From Candidatus Neomicrothrix sp. UBA2983 (GTDB lineage: Bacteria > Actinomycetota > Acidimicrobiia > Acidimicrobiales > MedAcidi-G1), in contig DEAL01000030.1 in NCBI GenBank assembly GCA_002346745.1, forward strand, positions 1 through 64,000: a stretch of 64,000 bases of DNA, in the 5' to 3' direction. Made by a program: the position numbers and the translations under genes. The notes beneath the pieces are model-generated. The model did no database searches. It saw nothing but the letters and a program-made list of their open reading frames with translations, and was not told where the DNA came from. Numbering within the stretch: position 1 is the first letter of the stretch; each line of letters opens with the position of its first letter. Shown here in pieces: positions 16,787 through 26,608 of the stretch.

Positions 16787-18139
16787 TCACCCGTACATCA
16801 GGTCGAGGGTGCCGAGCGCCGCCTCGAGGATCCCGTCGTCGCTCCAGGCAAGGAGGTCCCGTGCGGTCCGGCCGGCGTTGAAGCCGACGAGGATCGGCTC
16901 GCCCGTCCAGGGCACGGCGTTGTACCACTCCGCGAATCGGCCGCGTTCGGCCGGGACGTAGGAGATGAGATCGACATCGGTGTCCCAGAAGGGCTCGGCG
17001 AAGCGCAGGACCACCTTCTCCATGTTCCCCATGCCCAACTTCTGGATGGCCGCCAGGTGCGAGTGGGGCAGCGCGGGAGCGAACGCCACGTCGTCGGCCT
17101 GCAGCACGCCGAGCGGCAGGGTGACGACGACGGCGTCGGCGGCGTGCTCGCCCTGGTCGGTCTGGAGTACGACGCCGGTGGCGGAGCGCCCAACCTCGCG
17201 CACCCGGGTCCCGAGGCGGATGTCGAGGCCCTCGGCCAGGTCGGCGATGATCGGGGCATAGCCGGTGGCGGGCACCGAGTCGCCACCTCGCGGCATCGCT
17301 CCCTCGTAGGCGGTGGCGAGGGCCAGGTCGTCGACATGGGCCGGATACCAGTGCTCGACCTCGGAGACGACGACGTAGTCGAACCAGCGCTGCTCATCCC
17401 CGGACAGGCCTGCACGGATGGGTGCCAGCTCGGAACCCATCGACCGCGTCGAGCCGTTGCCGAGCACGGCCTCCTCGACGGCCTCGTAGAGGTGGTCGAG
17501 ACGGCTCCAGGGCAGCCGTGAGCCGTCGGTGTCGTGGAGGATCGAGTTGTCGTAGTCGGTGGGGACGATGGTGATGCCCAGGTCGACCGCCAGGTCGGCG
17601 AGGGGGTTGGTGGCGACGCTGTGCAGCCACGACCCGCCGAGGTCGACGGGGGCGCCGCCGAGGTCGATGGTCCAGGCCCGGCCGCCGATCCGATCGCGGG
17701 CCTCGAGGACGGTGACGCCGACGCCATTCTCCTGCAGGCGGCCGGCGGCTCCGAGTCCTGCGGCGCCGGCGCCGATGACGAGCACCGTGCCGCCCTGGTG
17801 TGCCTCCAGCACCTGTCCCGCAGCGCGGAGCCCGGACTGGTAGGCCCCGTGGACGGACGCCGGGAAGTCCTCGTCCGTCGCCTCGCCGGCGATGAACACC
17901 CGGTCGTCGACGGGTCGGGCCAGGTCCCGCCGGAAGCGGGCGGAGGTCCCGGTGGGCAGGTACGAGTAGGCGCCGCGGGTGAGCGGATCGGCACCCCAGC
18001 GGGTGATCCGCCAATCGACCGGGTCGGGGATCGACCGCGCGGCCGGCGCAGTCGGGGTTCGGGGGCCGGATGCGCATCCGAGGCCGAGCAGCAGCCCCGT
18101 GGCACCGGCGGCGGTGAGGAAGCGGCGCCGGGTCAGCAC
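16787..18139 (-). CDS. Tat-exported flavin amine oxidase with circularly permuted domain order
   Basis: A 450-residue flavin amine oxidase. The N-terminus LTRRRFLTAAGATGLLLGLG-C22 is a twin-arginine signal with a lipobox-like cysteine, so the enzyme is probably folded in the cytoplasm, exported and lipid-anchored. The segment that normally ends amine oxidases (ITRWGADPLTRGAYSY, then FIAGEATDEDFPASVHGAYQSG, residues 45-103) comes first here. It is followed directly by the segment that normally begins them (VIGAGAAGLGAAGRL, 121-135, and RIGGRAWT). The chain then ends at LGTLDLMYG, just where the usual C-terminal part would begin. The frame is uninterrupted, so this is a true circular permutation. 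It would oxidise a primary or secondary amine. It starts 7 bp after the MocR gene. Confidence 0.85.
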   Translation of the reverse strand: MLTRRRFLTAAGATGLLLGLGCASGPRTPTAPAARSIPDPVDWRITRWGADPLTRGAYSYLPTGTSARFRRDLARPVDDRVFIAGEATDEDFPASVHGAYQSGLRAAGQVLEAHQGGTVLVIGAGAAGLGAAGRLQENGVGVTVLEARDRIGGRAWTIDLGGAPVDLGGSWLHSVATNPLADLAVDLGITIVPTDYDNSILHDTDGSRLPWSRLDHLYEAVEEAVLGNGSTRSMGSELAPIRAGLSGDEQRWFDYVVVSEVEHWYPAHVDDLALATAYEGAMPRGGDSVPATGYAPIIADLAEGLDIRLGTRVREVGRSATGVVLQTDQGEHAADAVVVTLPLGVLQADDVAFAPALPHSHLAAIQKLGMGNMEKVVLRFAEPFWDTDVDLISYVPAERGRFAEWYNAVPWTGEPILVGFNAGRTARDLLAWSDDGILEAALGTLDLMYG

Positions 18140-18146
18140 GGGTGCA

Positions 18147-19502
18147 TCATGCTCGGCCTCGCCTGCGGCCCGGCGCCCGGGAGGCGTCTGCCAGGGTGTC
18201 GGCCAGTGCCGCGAAGTCGCGGTTGACGGCACTGATCGTGAGCCGCAGGTGGTGTCGGTCGTCGGGGGCGACCCGGAACGGGCTGCCGGGCGCAGCACCG
18301 ATTCCCTGCGCAGCGAGGGAGACGAGTGCCGTGGTCTCGTCGGCGACCTCCATCCACAGGTTGAACCCCGAAACGCCGGGCACCCGGATCCCGCGGTCGG
18401 CGAGGAGGTCGACGAGTGTCGTGCGGCGGTGGCGATAGGCCTCGGCGGCCTGGGCCACCGAGGTCGCGACGACCGGGTCCTCGAGGAGGTGCAGGAGGAC
18501 CCGCTGCAGCAGGCGGCTGCTCCAGCCGGGCCCGAGTTGGCGCCGGTGCACGAGTCGGTCGATGACGTCGCGCCGGCCACCGACGGCCGCCAGGCGCAGG
18601 TCGGGGCCGTAGCCCTTGGAGTAGCTGCGGACGTGGACGACCTGGTCGGGGAGTCGGGTGCCGAGGCTCTCGAGGGGGACGCCGGAGACGTCGCCGGAGT
18701 GGTCGTCCTCGATCACGAGGATGCCGGTGCCGTCGAGGAATTCGGCCAGCCGGTCGGCCCGTCCGGGTGAGAGGTTCCAGCCGGTCGGGTTGTGGGCCCG
18801 CGGCTGGAGGAGGACGGCAACGGGACGGTGTGCCAGGGCGGCGGCGAAGGCATCGGGGTCGGGTCCACCCTCGACCATGGGAACGGGAAGCATCTCGGCC
18901 CCGGCCAGGTCGAGCATGTCGAGCGCCGGCGGGAAGCCGGGGTCCTCGACGACGACGCGGTCACCGAAGGTGACGGTCTCGGCGATGAGGCGGTCGAGGG
19001 CGTCCATGGCCCCGTCGACCACGGTGAGGGCACCCGGCGGGAACGGCCAGGTGCCGTGGAGCAGGCGGGTCAACTCCGGGATGGTGGGATCGGCGAGGTA
19101 GCTCGTGACCGGGTCGTCGTCATGCTGGCCCGTGAGGGCGGAGCCGATCGGCGGCAGCAGCCGCGGGTCGGGCGTGCCGAGGCTGAGGTCCAGCCGGTAG
19201 GCGTCGGGGTCGACGGGCACCTGCCAGAAGCGTTCGGGCTCGTCGGGACGCCGCCGTGCCCGCACGAAGGAGCCCCTGCGGCCGTCGGTGACCACGAGGC
19301 CGGCGTGCTGGAGGCGACGCCAGGCGTCGGTCACCGTCGAGGGGCTGACGTTGAGTTCCCGCGCCAGCGAGCGCACGGTGGGGAGGCGGGACTCTGCGGG
19401 GAGGGTGCCGTCGCTCACCAGGCGGCCCACGGCGGTAGCGATGCCGGCAGGGCTGCGGTCATCGACGGAGCCGACGACAGTGGCGAGATGGGTCTGGGGC
19501 AT
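18147..19502 (-). CDS. MocR-type regulator (GntR helix-turn-helix fused to an aminotransferase fold)
   Basis: A 451-residue MocR/GabR-family regulator. The N-terminal GntR winged helix (LPTVRSLARELNVSPSTVTD, about 40-59) is fused to a class-I aminotransferase domain that keeps the PLP lysine K296 in VRSYSKGYGPDLRL, NPTGWNLS, and the aspartate pair in VIEDDHSG. Such proteins sense an amine or PLP and usually control an adjacent gene, often a transporter or an aminotransferase. It precedes the permuted amine oxidase in one operon and is divergent from the pyrimidine genes. I chose ATG 19502; GTG at 19523 lies inside a 13-bp palindrome and is less likely. Confidence 0.85.
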   Translation of the reverse strand: MPQTHLATVVGSVDDRSPAGIATAVGRLVSDGTLPAESRLPTVRSLARELNVSPSTVTDAWRRLQHAGLVVTDGRRGSFVRARRRPDEPERFWQVPVDPDAYRLDLSLGTPDPRLLPPIGSALTGQHDDDPVTSYLADPTIPELTRLLHGTWPFPPGALTVVDGAMDALDRLIAETVTFGDRVVVEDPGFPPALDMLDLAGAEMLPVPMVEGGPDPDAFAAALAHRPVAVLLQPRAHNPTGWNLSPGRADRLAEFLDGTGILVIEDDHSGDVSGVPLESLGTRLPDQVVHVRSYSKGYGPDLRLAAVGGRRDVIDRLVHRRQLGPGWSSRLLQRVLLHLLEDPVVATSVAQAAEAYRHRRTTLVDLLADRGIRVPGVSGFNLWMEVADETTALVSLAAQGIGAAPGSPFRVAPDDRHHLRLTISAVNRDFAALADTLADASRAPGRRRGRA

Positions 19503-19514
19503 CGCAAAAGTTTT

Positions 19515-19527
19515 GATTGTCACAATC
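19515..19527. promoter_or_regulatory. Palindromic operator candidate GATTGT-C-ACAATC
   Basis: This perfect 13-bp palindrome lies 12 bases upstream of the MocR ATG. A further GATTGT half-site follows at 19532-19537. It is within the 168-bp divergent region shared with the beta-ureidopropionase gene, so it could serve autoregulation, control of the pyrimidine block, or both. MocR proteins bind paired repeats of this general size. Confidence 0.5.
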
Positions 19528-19670
19528 GGGGGATTGTGCCGTACAGCCGGCGGACATTATCGTCGCGCCCGGAGGGGTCCGGCAACACCTGATCGGCCGA
19601 CCCGAGCCACGCCGGCGCGGCCCCGTGCGCGACCGGGCGACACGACAGCACGACGAGCGGAGGGATTCCG

Positions 19671-20510
19671 ATGGGCGAGGTACGGGCGGCGATGGTCCAG
19701 ACGGCATGGACGGGCGACAAGGAGTCGATGATCGAACTCCACGAGAAGTACCTGTCGGAGGCGGCTGCCGCCGGCGCCCGGGTCATGTGCTTCCAGGAAC
19801 TCTTCTACGGCCCCTACTTCTGCCAGGTCCAGGACGCCGAGTTCTACAGCTACACCGAGGCCATCCCCGACGGCCCCACCACCAGGCGCTTCCAGGAGTT
19901 GGCCGCCAAGCACGAGATGGTCCTCGTCCTCCCCATGTACGAGAAGGAGAAGGAGGGCTTCCTCTACAACACGGCGGCGGTCATCGACGCCGACGGCACC
20001 TACCTCGGCAAGTACCGCAAGACCCACATCCCCCAGGTCAAGGGCTTCTGGGAGAAGTTCTACTTCCGGCCCGGCAACCTCGGGTACCCGGTGTTCGACA
20101 CCGCCGTCGGCAAGGTCGGCGTCTACATCTGCTACGACCGCCACTTCCCTGAGGGCTGGCGGGCCCTGGGCCTCAACGGTGCCCAGATCGTGTTCAACCC
20201 CTCCGCCACCAGCCGCGGCCTCTCCTCCTACCTGTGGAAGCTTGAGCAGCCCGCCTCCGCCGTCGCCAACATGTACTACGTCGGTGCCATCAACCGGGTC
20301 GGCGTCGAGGACCTCGGCGACAACGACTTCTACGGCAGCACCTACTTCGTCGACCCCCGCGGCCAGTTCGTCGGCGACGTCTGCTCGGACCGGGAGGAGG
20401 AGCTGATCGTGCGCGACCTCGACCTCGACCGCATCGACGAGGTCCGCAACCAGTGGGCCTTCTACCGGGACCGGCGTCCCGACATGTACGACGGCATCGT
20501 GGCCCCCTAG
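19671..20510 (+). CDS. Nitrilase-family beta-ureidopropionase (N-carbamoyl-beta-alanine amidohydrolase)
   Basis: A 279-residue carbon-nitrogen hydrolase. The catalytic triad is E43 (CFQELFYGPYF), K117 (KYRKTHIPQ) and C154 (YICYDRHFPE). The sequence after the cysteine, WRALGLNGAQIVFNPSAT, closely resembles eukaryotic and bacterial beta-ureidopropionases, and the genes that follow encode the other reductive-pyrimidine steps. It should convert N-carbamoyl-beta-alanine (or the 2-methyl homologue from thymine) to the amino acid, CO2 and ammonia. N-carbamoylputrescine amidase is the main alternative. CGGAGGG precedes the ATG by 6 bases. Confidence 0.85.
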   Translation: MGEVRAAMVQTAWTGDKESMIELHEKYLSEAAAAGARVMCFQELFYGPYFCQVQDAEFYSYTEAIPDGPTTRRFQELAAKHEMVLVLPMYEKEKEGFLYNTAAVIDADGTYLGKYRKTHIPQVKGFWEKFYFRPGNLGYPVFDTAVGKVGVYICYDRHFPEGWRALGLNGAQIVFNPSATSRGLSSYLWKLEQPASAVANMYYVGAINRVGVEDLGDNDFYGSTYFVDPRGQFVGDVCSDREEELIVRDLDLDRIDEVRNQWAFYRDRRPDMYDGIVAP

Positions 20511-20538
20511 GGCCGTACCGACCAGCACCGGAGCGACC

Positions 20539-21828
20539 ATGACGACCAACGCCGACCTTCTCGAGCGGCACCGGGCGGTGCTTCCCTCGTGGCTGGTGCT
20601 GTACTACGACCCGCCGATCTCGCTCGACCGTGGCGAGGGGCGCCACGTCTACGACGTCGAGGGCAACCGATACCTCGACTTCTTCGGCGGCATCCTGACC
20701 ACTAGCCTCGGCTACGACATCCCCGAGGTGACCGCCGCGGTGCGCGAGCAGGCCGGCAAGGTCCTGCACTCCTCGACGCTCTACCTCTCGGAGCCGATGG
20801 TCGAGTTGGCCGAGCTCATCTGCGAACTCTCCGGGATCCCGGACGCCAAGGTGTTCTTCACCACGTCGGGCACCGAGGCCAACGATGCGGCGCTGCTGCT
20901 GGCAACGACCTCCCGCCGCTCCAACCAGGTCCTGGCCCTGCGCAACAGCTACCACGGCCGATCGTTCACCACGATCGCGATCACGGCACAGCGATCCTGG
21001 TCGCCCACGTCGGTCAGCGGCCTGTCCGTCAACTACGTGCACGGCGGCTACCGCCTGCGCAGCCCGTTCCGCGACCTGGACGACGACGCCTACACCGCTG
21101 CCTGCGTTGCAGACCTCGAGCAGGTCTTCGACATGATGACCTCGGGCGACGTGGCCGCCATGATCGCCGAGCCCATCCAGGGCGTCGGCGGCTTCGCCAC
21201 CCCGCCCGACGGCTTCTTCGGCGCCCTGAAGAAGGAACTCGACAACCGCGGCGTCCTCTTCATCTCCGACGAGGTCCAGACCGGCTGGGGCCGTACCGGC
21301 GAGCACTTCTGGGGCTACCAGGCCCACGGCATCACCCCCGACCTCATGACCTTCGCCAAGGGGGTCGGCAACGGCCTCGCCCTCGGTGGCGTGGTCGCCT
21401 CGGCCGAGCTGCTCGACTCGCTGCCGGGGAACTCGCTCTCCACGTTCGGTGGGAACCCGCTGAGTAGCGCGGGCGCCCTGGCGACGATCCGGTACCTGCT
21501 GGATCACGACCTCCAGGGCAACGCGCAGCGGATGGGCGATCGACTGGCGGGCCACCTCCGGCCTGCCGTCGACGCCTCCGAGACCGTCGCGGAACTCCGC
21601 GGGAAGGGCCTGATGCAGGCCCTCGAGACCGTCCAGCCCGGCAGCCTCGAACCCAACGCCGGCGCAGCGGTCCGGATCATGGAGGAGGCCCGGGCCGCCG
21701 GCCTCCTCATCGGCAAGGGCGGCCTGTACGGCAACGTGCTGCGCATCGCCCCGCCCATGACCGTGACCGAGGAGGAGGTCGACGAGGCCGGCGGGATCCT
21801 CGCCGGGATCATCGAGCGGCTGGACTGA
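20539..21828 (+). CDS. Class-III aminotransferase, AGXT2-like (beta-alanine / 3-aminoisobutyrate transaminase)
   Basis: A 429-residue PLP enzyme. GTEANDAALLLA is at 111-122, PLP-N1 aspartate D244 is in FISDEVQTGWGRTG, and Schiff-base K274 is in MTFAKGVGNGLALGG. LDFFGGILTTSLGY near residue 46 is typical of the AGXT2-like group, which includes 3-amino-2-methylpropionate:pyruvate transaminase. Placed between beta-ureidopropionase and dihydropyrimidinase, it should turn beta-alanine and 3-aminoisobutyrate into malonate and methylmalonate semialdehydes. The last 23 bp of the gene, including its stop, are repeated 37 bp downstream. Confidence 0.85.
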   Translation: MTTNADLLERHRAVLPSWLVLYYDPPISLDRGEGRHVYDVEGNRYLDFFGGILTTSLGYDIPEVTAAVREQAGKVLHSSTLYLSEPMVELAELICELSGIPDAKVFFTTSGTEANDAALLLATTSRRSNQVLALRNSYHGRSFTTIAITAQRSWSPTSVSGLSVNYVHGGYRLRSPFRDLDDDAYTAACVADLEQVFDMMTSGDVAAMIAEPIQGVGGFATPPDGFFGALKKELDNRGVLFISDEVQTGWGRTGEHFWGYQAHGITPDLMTFAKGVGNGLALGGVVASAELLDSLPGNSLSTFGGNPLSSAGALATIRYLLDHDLQGNAQRMGDRLAGHLRPAVDASETVAELRGKGLMQALETVQPGSLEPNAGAAVRIMEEARAAGLLIGKGGLYGNVLRIAPPMTVTEEEVDEAGGILAGIIERLD

Positions 21829-21866
21829 GTACCTGGCCACTGTGATCATCGAGCGGCTGGACTGAG
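21807..21866 (+). repeat. 23-bp exact direct repeat of the aminotransferase 3' end
   Basis: Positions 21807-21829, the last codons plus TGA and one G, recur exactly at 21844-21866 in the intergenic region, 37 bp on. The copy is noncoding. It probably arose by a local duplication and may act as a spacer or processing site. Confidence 0.85.
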
Positions 21867-21928
21867 CGGGCGAAGGCCCGCAGAATCGACAGGCAAGAGG
21901 GGACACGAGAAGGGACAAGGGGGTCGCC

Positions 21929-23341
21929 ATGACGACGCTGATCCAGAACGGGACCGTGGTGACGGCCACGGGCCGCCACGCCGCCGACGTACTGGTCGAC
22001 GGCACCACCATCGCCGCGGTGCTGATGCCCGGCAGCGACGCCGCCGCCTCGGCCGCGGCCGGCGCCGAGCGCATCATCGACGCCACCGGCAAGTACGTCG
22101 TGCCGGGCGGCATCGACTGCCACACCCACATGGAGCTGCCGTTCGGCGGCACCTTCGCGTCGGACACCTTCGAGATCGGCACCCGGGCGGCTGCCTGGGG
22201 CGGCACCACCACCATCATCGACTTCGCCGTCCAGAAGACCGGCGAGAACGTCCGCGACTGCCTCGAGCAGTGGTTCGCCAAGGCCGAGGGCGAGTGCGCC
22301 GTCGACTATGCCTTCCACATGATCATGGGTGGCGTCGACGACGCCGCCCTCAAGGAGATGGACTCGCTCGTCAACGAGGGCATCACCAGCTTCAAGTTGT
22401 TCATGGCGTATCCGGGCGTCTTCTACAGCGACGACGCTCAGATCTTCCGGGCCATGCAGGTCGCCGCCGACAACGGCGCCATGATCTGCATGCACGCCGA
22501 GAACGGCATCGCCATCGACGTGCTGGGCGAACAGGCCGCCGCCCGCGGCCAGACCGACCCGATCTACCACGGGATCACCCGCCACCCCCGCTTCGAGGGC
22601 GAGGCCACCAACCGGGCCATCCAGCTGGCCCTGGTCGCCGGCGCCCCCGTCTACTTCGTGCACCTCTCGGCCAGCGAGGCCCTCGAACGGGTCGCCGAGG
22701 CCCGCGACCAGGGGCACAACGTGTTCGCCGAGACCTGCCCGCAGTACCTGTACCTCAACCTCGAGGACCACCTCGGGGCCCCGGGCTTCGCCGGCGCCGG
22801 CTATGTCTGCTCGCCGCCGCTGCGCACCAAGCACGAGCACCACCATGCCGACCTGTGGCAGGGCCTGCGGACCAACGATCTGGCCATCGTCTCCACCGAC
22901 CACTGCCCCTTCTGCATGAAGGACCAGAAGGAGTTAGGCCGCGACGACTTCCGGGCCATCCCCAACGGCATCGGGGGCGTCGAGCACCGCATGGACCTGA
23001 TCTACCAGGGCGTGGTGATGGGCGAACTCACGCTCGAGCGCTGGGTCGAGACCTGCTCGACCACGCCGGCCCGCATGTTCGGCCTGTACCCGCAGAAGGG
23101 CACCATCTCGCCCGGCTCGGACGCCGACATCGTGCTGTACGACCCGAACGCGACGACCCACCTCTCGGTCGACACGCACCACATGAGCATGGACTACTCG
23201 GCCTACGAGGGCATCGACATCGACGGCAAGGTCGACACGGTGATCTCGAAGGGCAAGGTCCTCATCGAGGACGGCGCTTACCACGGGGCCAAGGGCGACG
23301 GGGCCTACCTGCGCCGCGGCCTCTCCACCTACCTGACGTGA
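21929..23341 (+). CDS. hydA: Dihydropyrimidinase (D-hydantoinase)
   Basis: A 470-residue cyclic amidohydrolase. The binuclear Zn site is complete: H65/H67 in GIDCHTHMELPFGG, the carboxylated lysine K156 in SFKLFMAYPG, H189 in CMHAEN, H245 in YFVHLSA, and the aspartate in STDHCPF. Dihydropyrimidinase opens dihydrouracil or dihydrothymine to the N-carbamoyl beta-amino acid, the substrate of the enzyme at 19671. Length and motifs match bacterial dihydropyrimidinases rather than allantoinase. The 3' end is repeated just after the stop, and a GC hairpin follows. Confidence 0.92.
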   Translation: MTTLIQNGTVVTATGRHAADVLVDGTTIAAVLMPGSDAAASAAAGAERIIDATGKYVVPGGIDCHTHMELPFGGTFASDTFEIGTRAAAWGGTTTIIDFAVQKTGENVRDCLEQWFAKAEGECAVDYAFHMIMGGVDDAALKEMDSLVNEGITSFKLFMAYPGVFYSDDAQIFRAMQVAADNGAMICMHAENGIAIDVLGEQAAARGQTDPIYHGITRHPRFEGEATNRAIQLALVAGAPVYFVHLSASEALERVAEARDQGHNVFAETCPQYLYLNLEDHLGAPGFAGAGYVCSPPLRTKHEHHHADLWQGLRTNDLAIVSTDHCPFCMKDQKELGRDDFRAIPNGIGGVEHRMDLIYQGVVMGELTLERWVETCSTTPARMFGLYPQKGTISPGSDADIVLYDPNATTHLSVDTHHMSMDYSAYEGIDIDGKVDTVISKGKVLIEDGAYHGAKGDGAYLRRGLSTYLT

Positions 23342-23379
23342 CCCGACGACCTGACATGACGTCCTACCTGACGTGACCC
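23328..23379 (+). repeat. Short tandem repeat at the dihydropyrimidinase stop
   Basis: CCTACCTGACGTGACCC at 23328-23344, which contains the TGA stop, recurs exactly at 23363-23379. A degenerate unit (ACCTGACATGACG) lies between, giving three tandem units of about 17-18 bp. It parallels the gene-end duplication of the preceding aminotransferase. Confidence 0.85.
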
Positions 23380-23381
23380 CC

Positions 23382-23406
23382 GGTCCGGGCCAGCCCGGCC
23401 CGGACC
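23382..23406 (+). terminator. 10-bp GC hairpin between dihydropyrimidinase and mmsA
   Basis: Arms GGTCCGGGCC (23382-23391) and GGCCCGGACC (23397-23406) pair perfectly around a 5-base loop. No T-tract follows. It may be a partial terminator or mRNA-stabilising element within the pyrimidine operon. Confidence 0.5.
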
Positions 23407-23425
23407 CCACCCTCCCGGAGCAGCG

Positions 23426-24913
<1,488 letters not shown>

Positions 24914-24955
24914 CCGGGCCGGCACGAGACAGACGAGCGAGAAAGCGAGGGCGGG

Positions 24956-25957
24956 ATGGACTTCGGAGTGGTGCTGCAGACGGACCCCCCGGCGTGGCGG
25001 GTCGTCGAGTTCGCCAGGAAGGCCGAGGCGCTGGGCTTCACGCACGCGTACACCTTCGACAGCCACGTCCTGTGGCAGGAGCCGTACGTCATCCACTCGG
25101 CGATGCTGGCGGCCACCCACACGCTGACGGTCGGCCCCATGGTCACGAACCCGGGCACTCGGGACTGGACCGTCACGGCCTCGGTGTTCGCCACCCTCAA
25201 CGACATGTACGGCGAGCGCACGGTGTGCGCCATCGGGCGCGGCGACTCCGCCATGCGCGTCATCGGCTACCCCTCGTGCAACCTGGCTACGCTCGAGGAG
25301 TCGATGGGCGTCATCAGGGGCCTCGCCGAGGGCGGTGAGGTCGACTACAACGGCACCCGCCAGACGTTTCCGTGGCGCCACGGTGGGTCGCTGCCGATCT
25401 GGATGGCGGCGTACGGGCCGAAGGCGCTGGCGCTGTGCGGACGGGTGGCCGACGGCTTCGTCCTCCAGCTGGCCGACCCGCAGATCGCCGAGTGGACCAT
25501 CGGGGCCGTGCGACGGGCCGCCGAGGAGGCCGGCCGCGACCCCGACTCGCTCACGATCTGCGTCGTCGCCCCCGCCTACGTCGGTGACGACGTCGCCCAC
25601 CAGCGCGACCAGGTGCGCTGGTTCGGCGGCATGGTCGGCAACCACGTGGCCGACCTGGTCGCCCGCTACGGCGCCGACGGCACCGCCGTCCCGCAGGCCC
25701 TCACCGACTACATCGAGGGTCGCAAGGGCTACGACTACGCCGAGCACGGCCGGGCCGGCAACGAGCACACCGACTTCGTGCCGGACGAGATCATCGACCG
25801 CTTCTGCATCCTGGGCGACGAGGCCAACCACGTCGCCCGACTGGGAGAACTCCGGGACCTCGGCGTGGACCAGTTCGCCATCTACCTGATGCACGACCAG
25901 AAGGACGAGACCCTGAACGCCTACGGCCAGAGGATCATCCCGGCCATGGCCGGCTGA
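24956..25957 (+). CDS. LLM-class flavin-dependent oxidoreductase (F420-type)
   Basis: A 333-residue TIM-barrel protein of the luciferase-like monooxygenase family. The N-terminus MDFGVVLQTDPPAWRVVEFARKAEALGF and the central TVCAIGRGDSAMRVIGYP and LPIWMAAYGPKALALCGRVADG fit the F420-dependent subgroup (the CPS_4043-like family). The exact reaction is not known for this subgroup. It is embedded in the pyrimidine cluster, and no dihydropyrimidine dehydrogenase gene lies in the window. A role in the first redox step, or in another ring oxidation, is therefore an attractive but unproven idea. Confidence 0.82.
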   Translation: MDFGVVLQTDPPAWRVVEFARKAEALGFTHAYTFDSHVLWQEPYVIHSAMLAATHTLTVGPMVTNPGTRDWTVTASVFATLNDMYGERTVCAIGRGDSAMRVIGYPSCNLATLEESMGVIRGLAEGGEVDYNGTRQTFPWRHGGSLPIWMAAYGPKALALCGRVADGFVLQLADPQIAEWTIGAVRRAAEEAGRDPDSLTICVVAPAYVGDDVAHQRDQVRWFGGMVGNHVADLVARYGADGTAVPQALTDYIEGRKGYDYAEHGRAGNEHTDFVPDEIIDRFCILGDEANHVARLGELRDLGVDQFAIYLMHDQKDETLNAYGQRIIPAMAG

Positions 25958-26014
25958 CCACCCTCGGCAACCGACGACCGTGCGACGCCGCTCAGAGGAG
26001 AGGCAGGGGAGAGC

Positions 26015-26608
26015 GTGACCAAGGTGCTGTTCGATCGACGAAAGATCCACATCGTGGTGGAGCAGACCATGCACGACTTCGGTCCGGCGCCGGACCGGCC
26101 CACCCTCAAGGGTGCCGCCGCCGCGGTCGTAGGCAATCCGTACGTTGGCGACTACGTGGAGGACCTCAGCCCCGCCGCAGAGGAACTGCGGCAACTCGGC
26201 CAAGAGTTGGGCGAACTGCTGATCGGCCACCTCGGCGGTTCATCGGAGGCCATCGACGGCTACGGAAAGGGTGCGATCGTCGGCTCGAACGGCGAGATCG
26301 AACACGGGGCCATGTGGCACATTCCCGGCGGTGGCGGTATGCGCACCGCACTGGGCAAGGGCGAGGCGATCGTGCCGTCCACCAAGAAGGTCGGGCCGCT
26401 GGGCGCGCGCCTCGACGTGCCACTGACCCACCTCGAATGGTCCTACGTGGGCAGCCACTACGACGCCATCGAGGTGGGTGTACCCGATGCGCCGCGACCC
26501 GACGAGTTGGTCCTGATCCTTGCCATGTCGATCGGCGGGAGGACCAACGCCCGCCTCGCCGGGGGCTTCATGCTCAACGACCGCGGCCAGCCGGGAGTGC
26601 CGCTGTGA
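26015..26608 (+). CDS. AA_synth-family protein (PF06684-like, function unknown)
   Basis: A 197-residue protein resembling the 'amino acid synthesis' family PF06684. Landmarks are VGNPYVGDYVEDLSP, EAIDGYGKGAIVGSNGEIEHGA, GKGEAIVPSTKKVG, and YDAIEVGVPDAPRPDELVL. Despite the name, no activity is established for the family to my knowledge. The start is GTG at 26015 with GGGGAGAG just upstream, and its stop overlaps the next gene's GTG by four bases, so it belongs to the pyrimidine/hydantoin operon. It could act on a ring-opened carbamoyl intermediate. That is speculation from context. Confidence 0.72.
   Translation: MTKVLFDRRKIHIVVEQTMHDFGPAPDRPTLKGAAAAVVGNPYVGDYVEDLSPAAEELRQLGQELGELLIGHLGGSSEAIDGYGKGAIVGSNGEIEHGAMWHIPGGGGMRTALGKGEAIVPSTKKVGPLGARLDVPLTHLEWSYVGSHYDAIEVGVPDAPRPDELVLILAMSIGGRTNARLAGGFMLNDRGQPGVPL

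Noticed and set aside
20290..22281. A 663-codon minus-strand frame opposite the aminotransferase gene
   Set aside because: Antisense shadow. The plus-strand product has complete PLP motifs.
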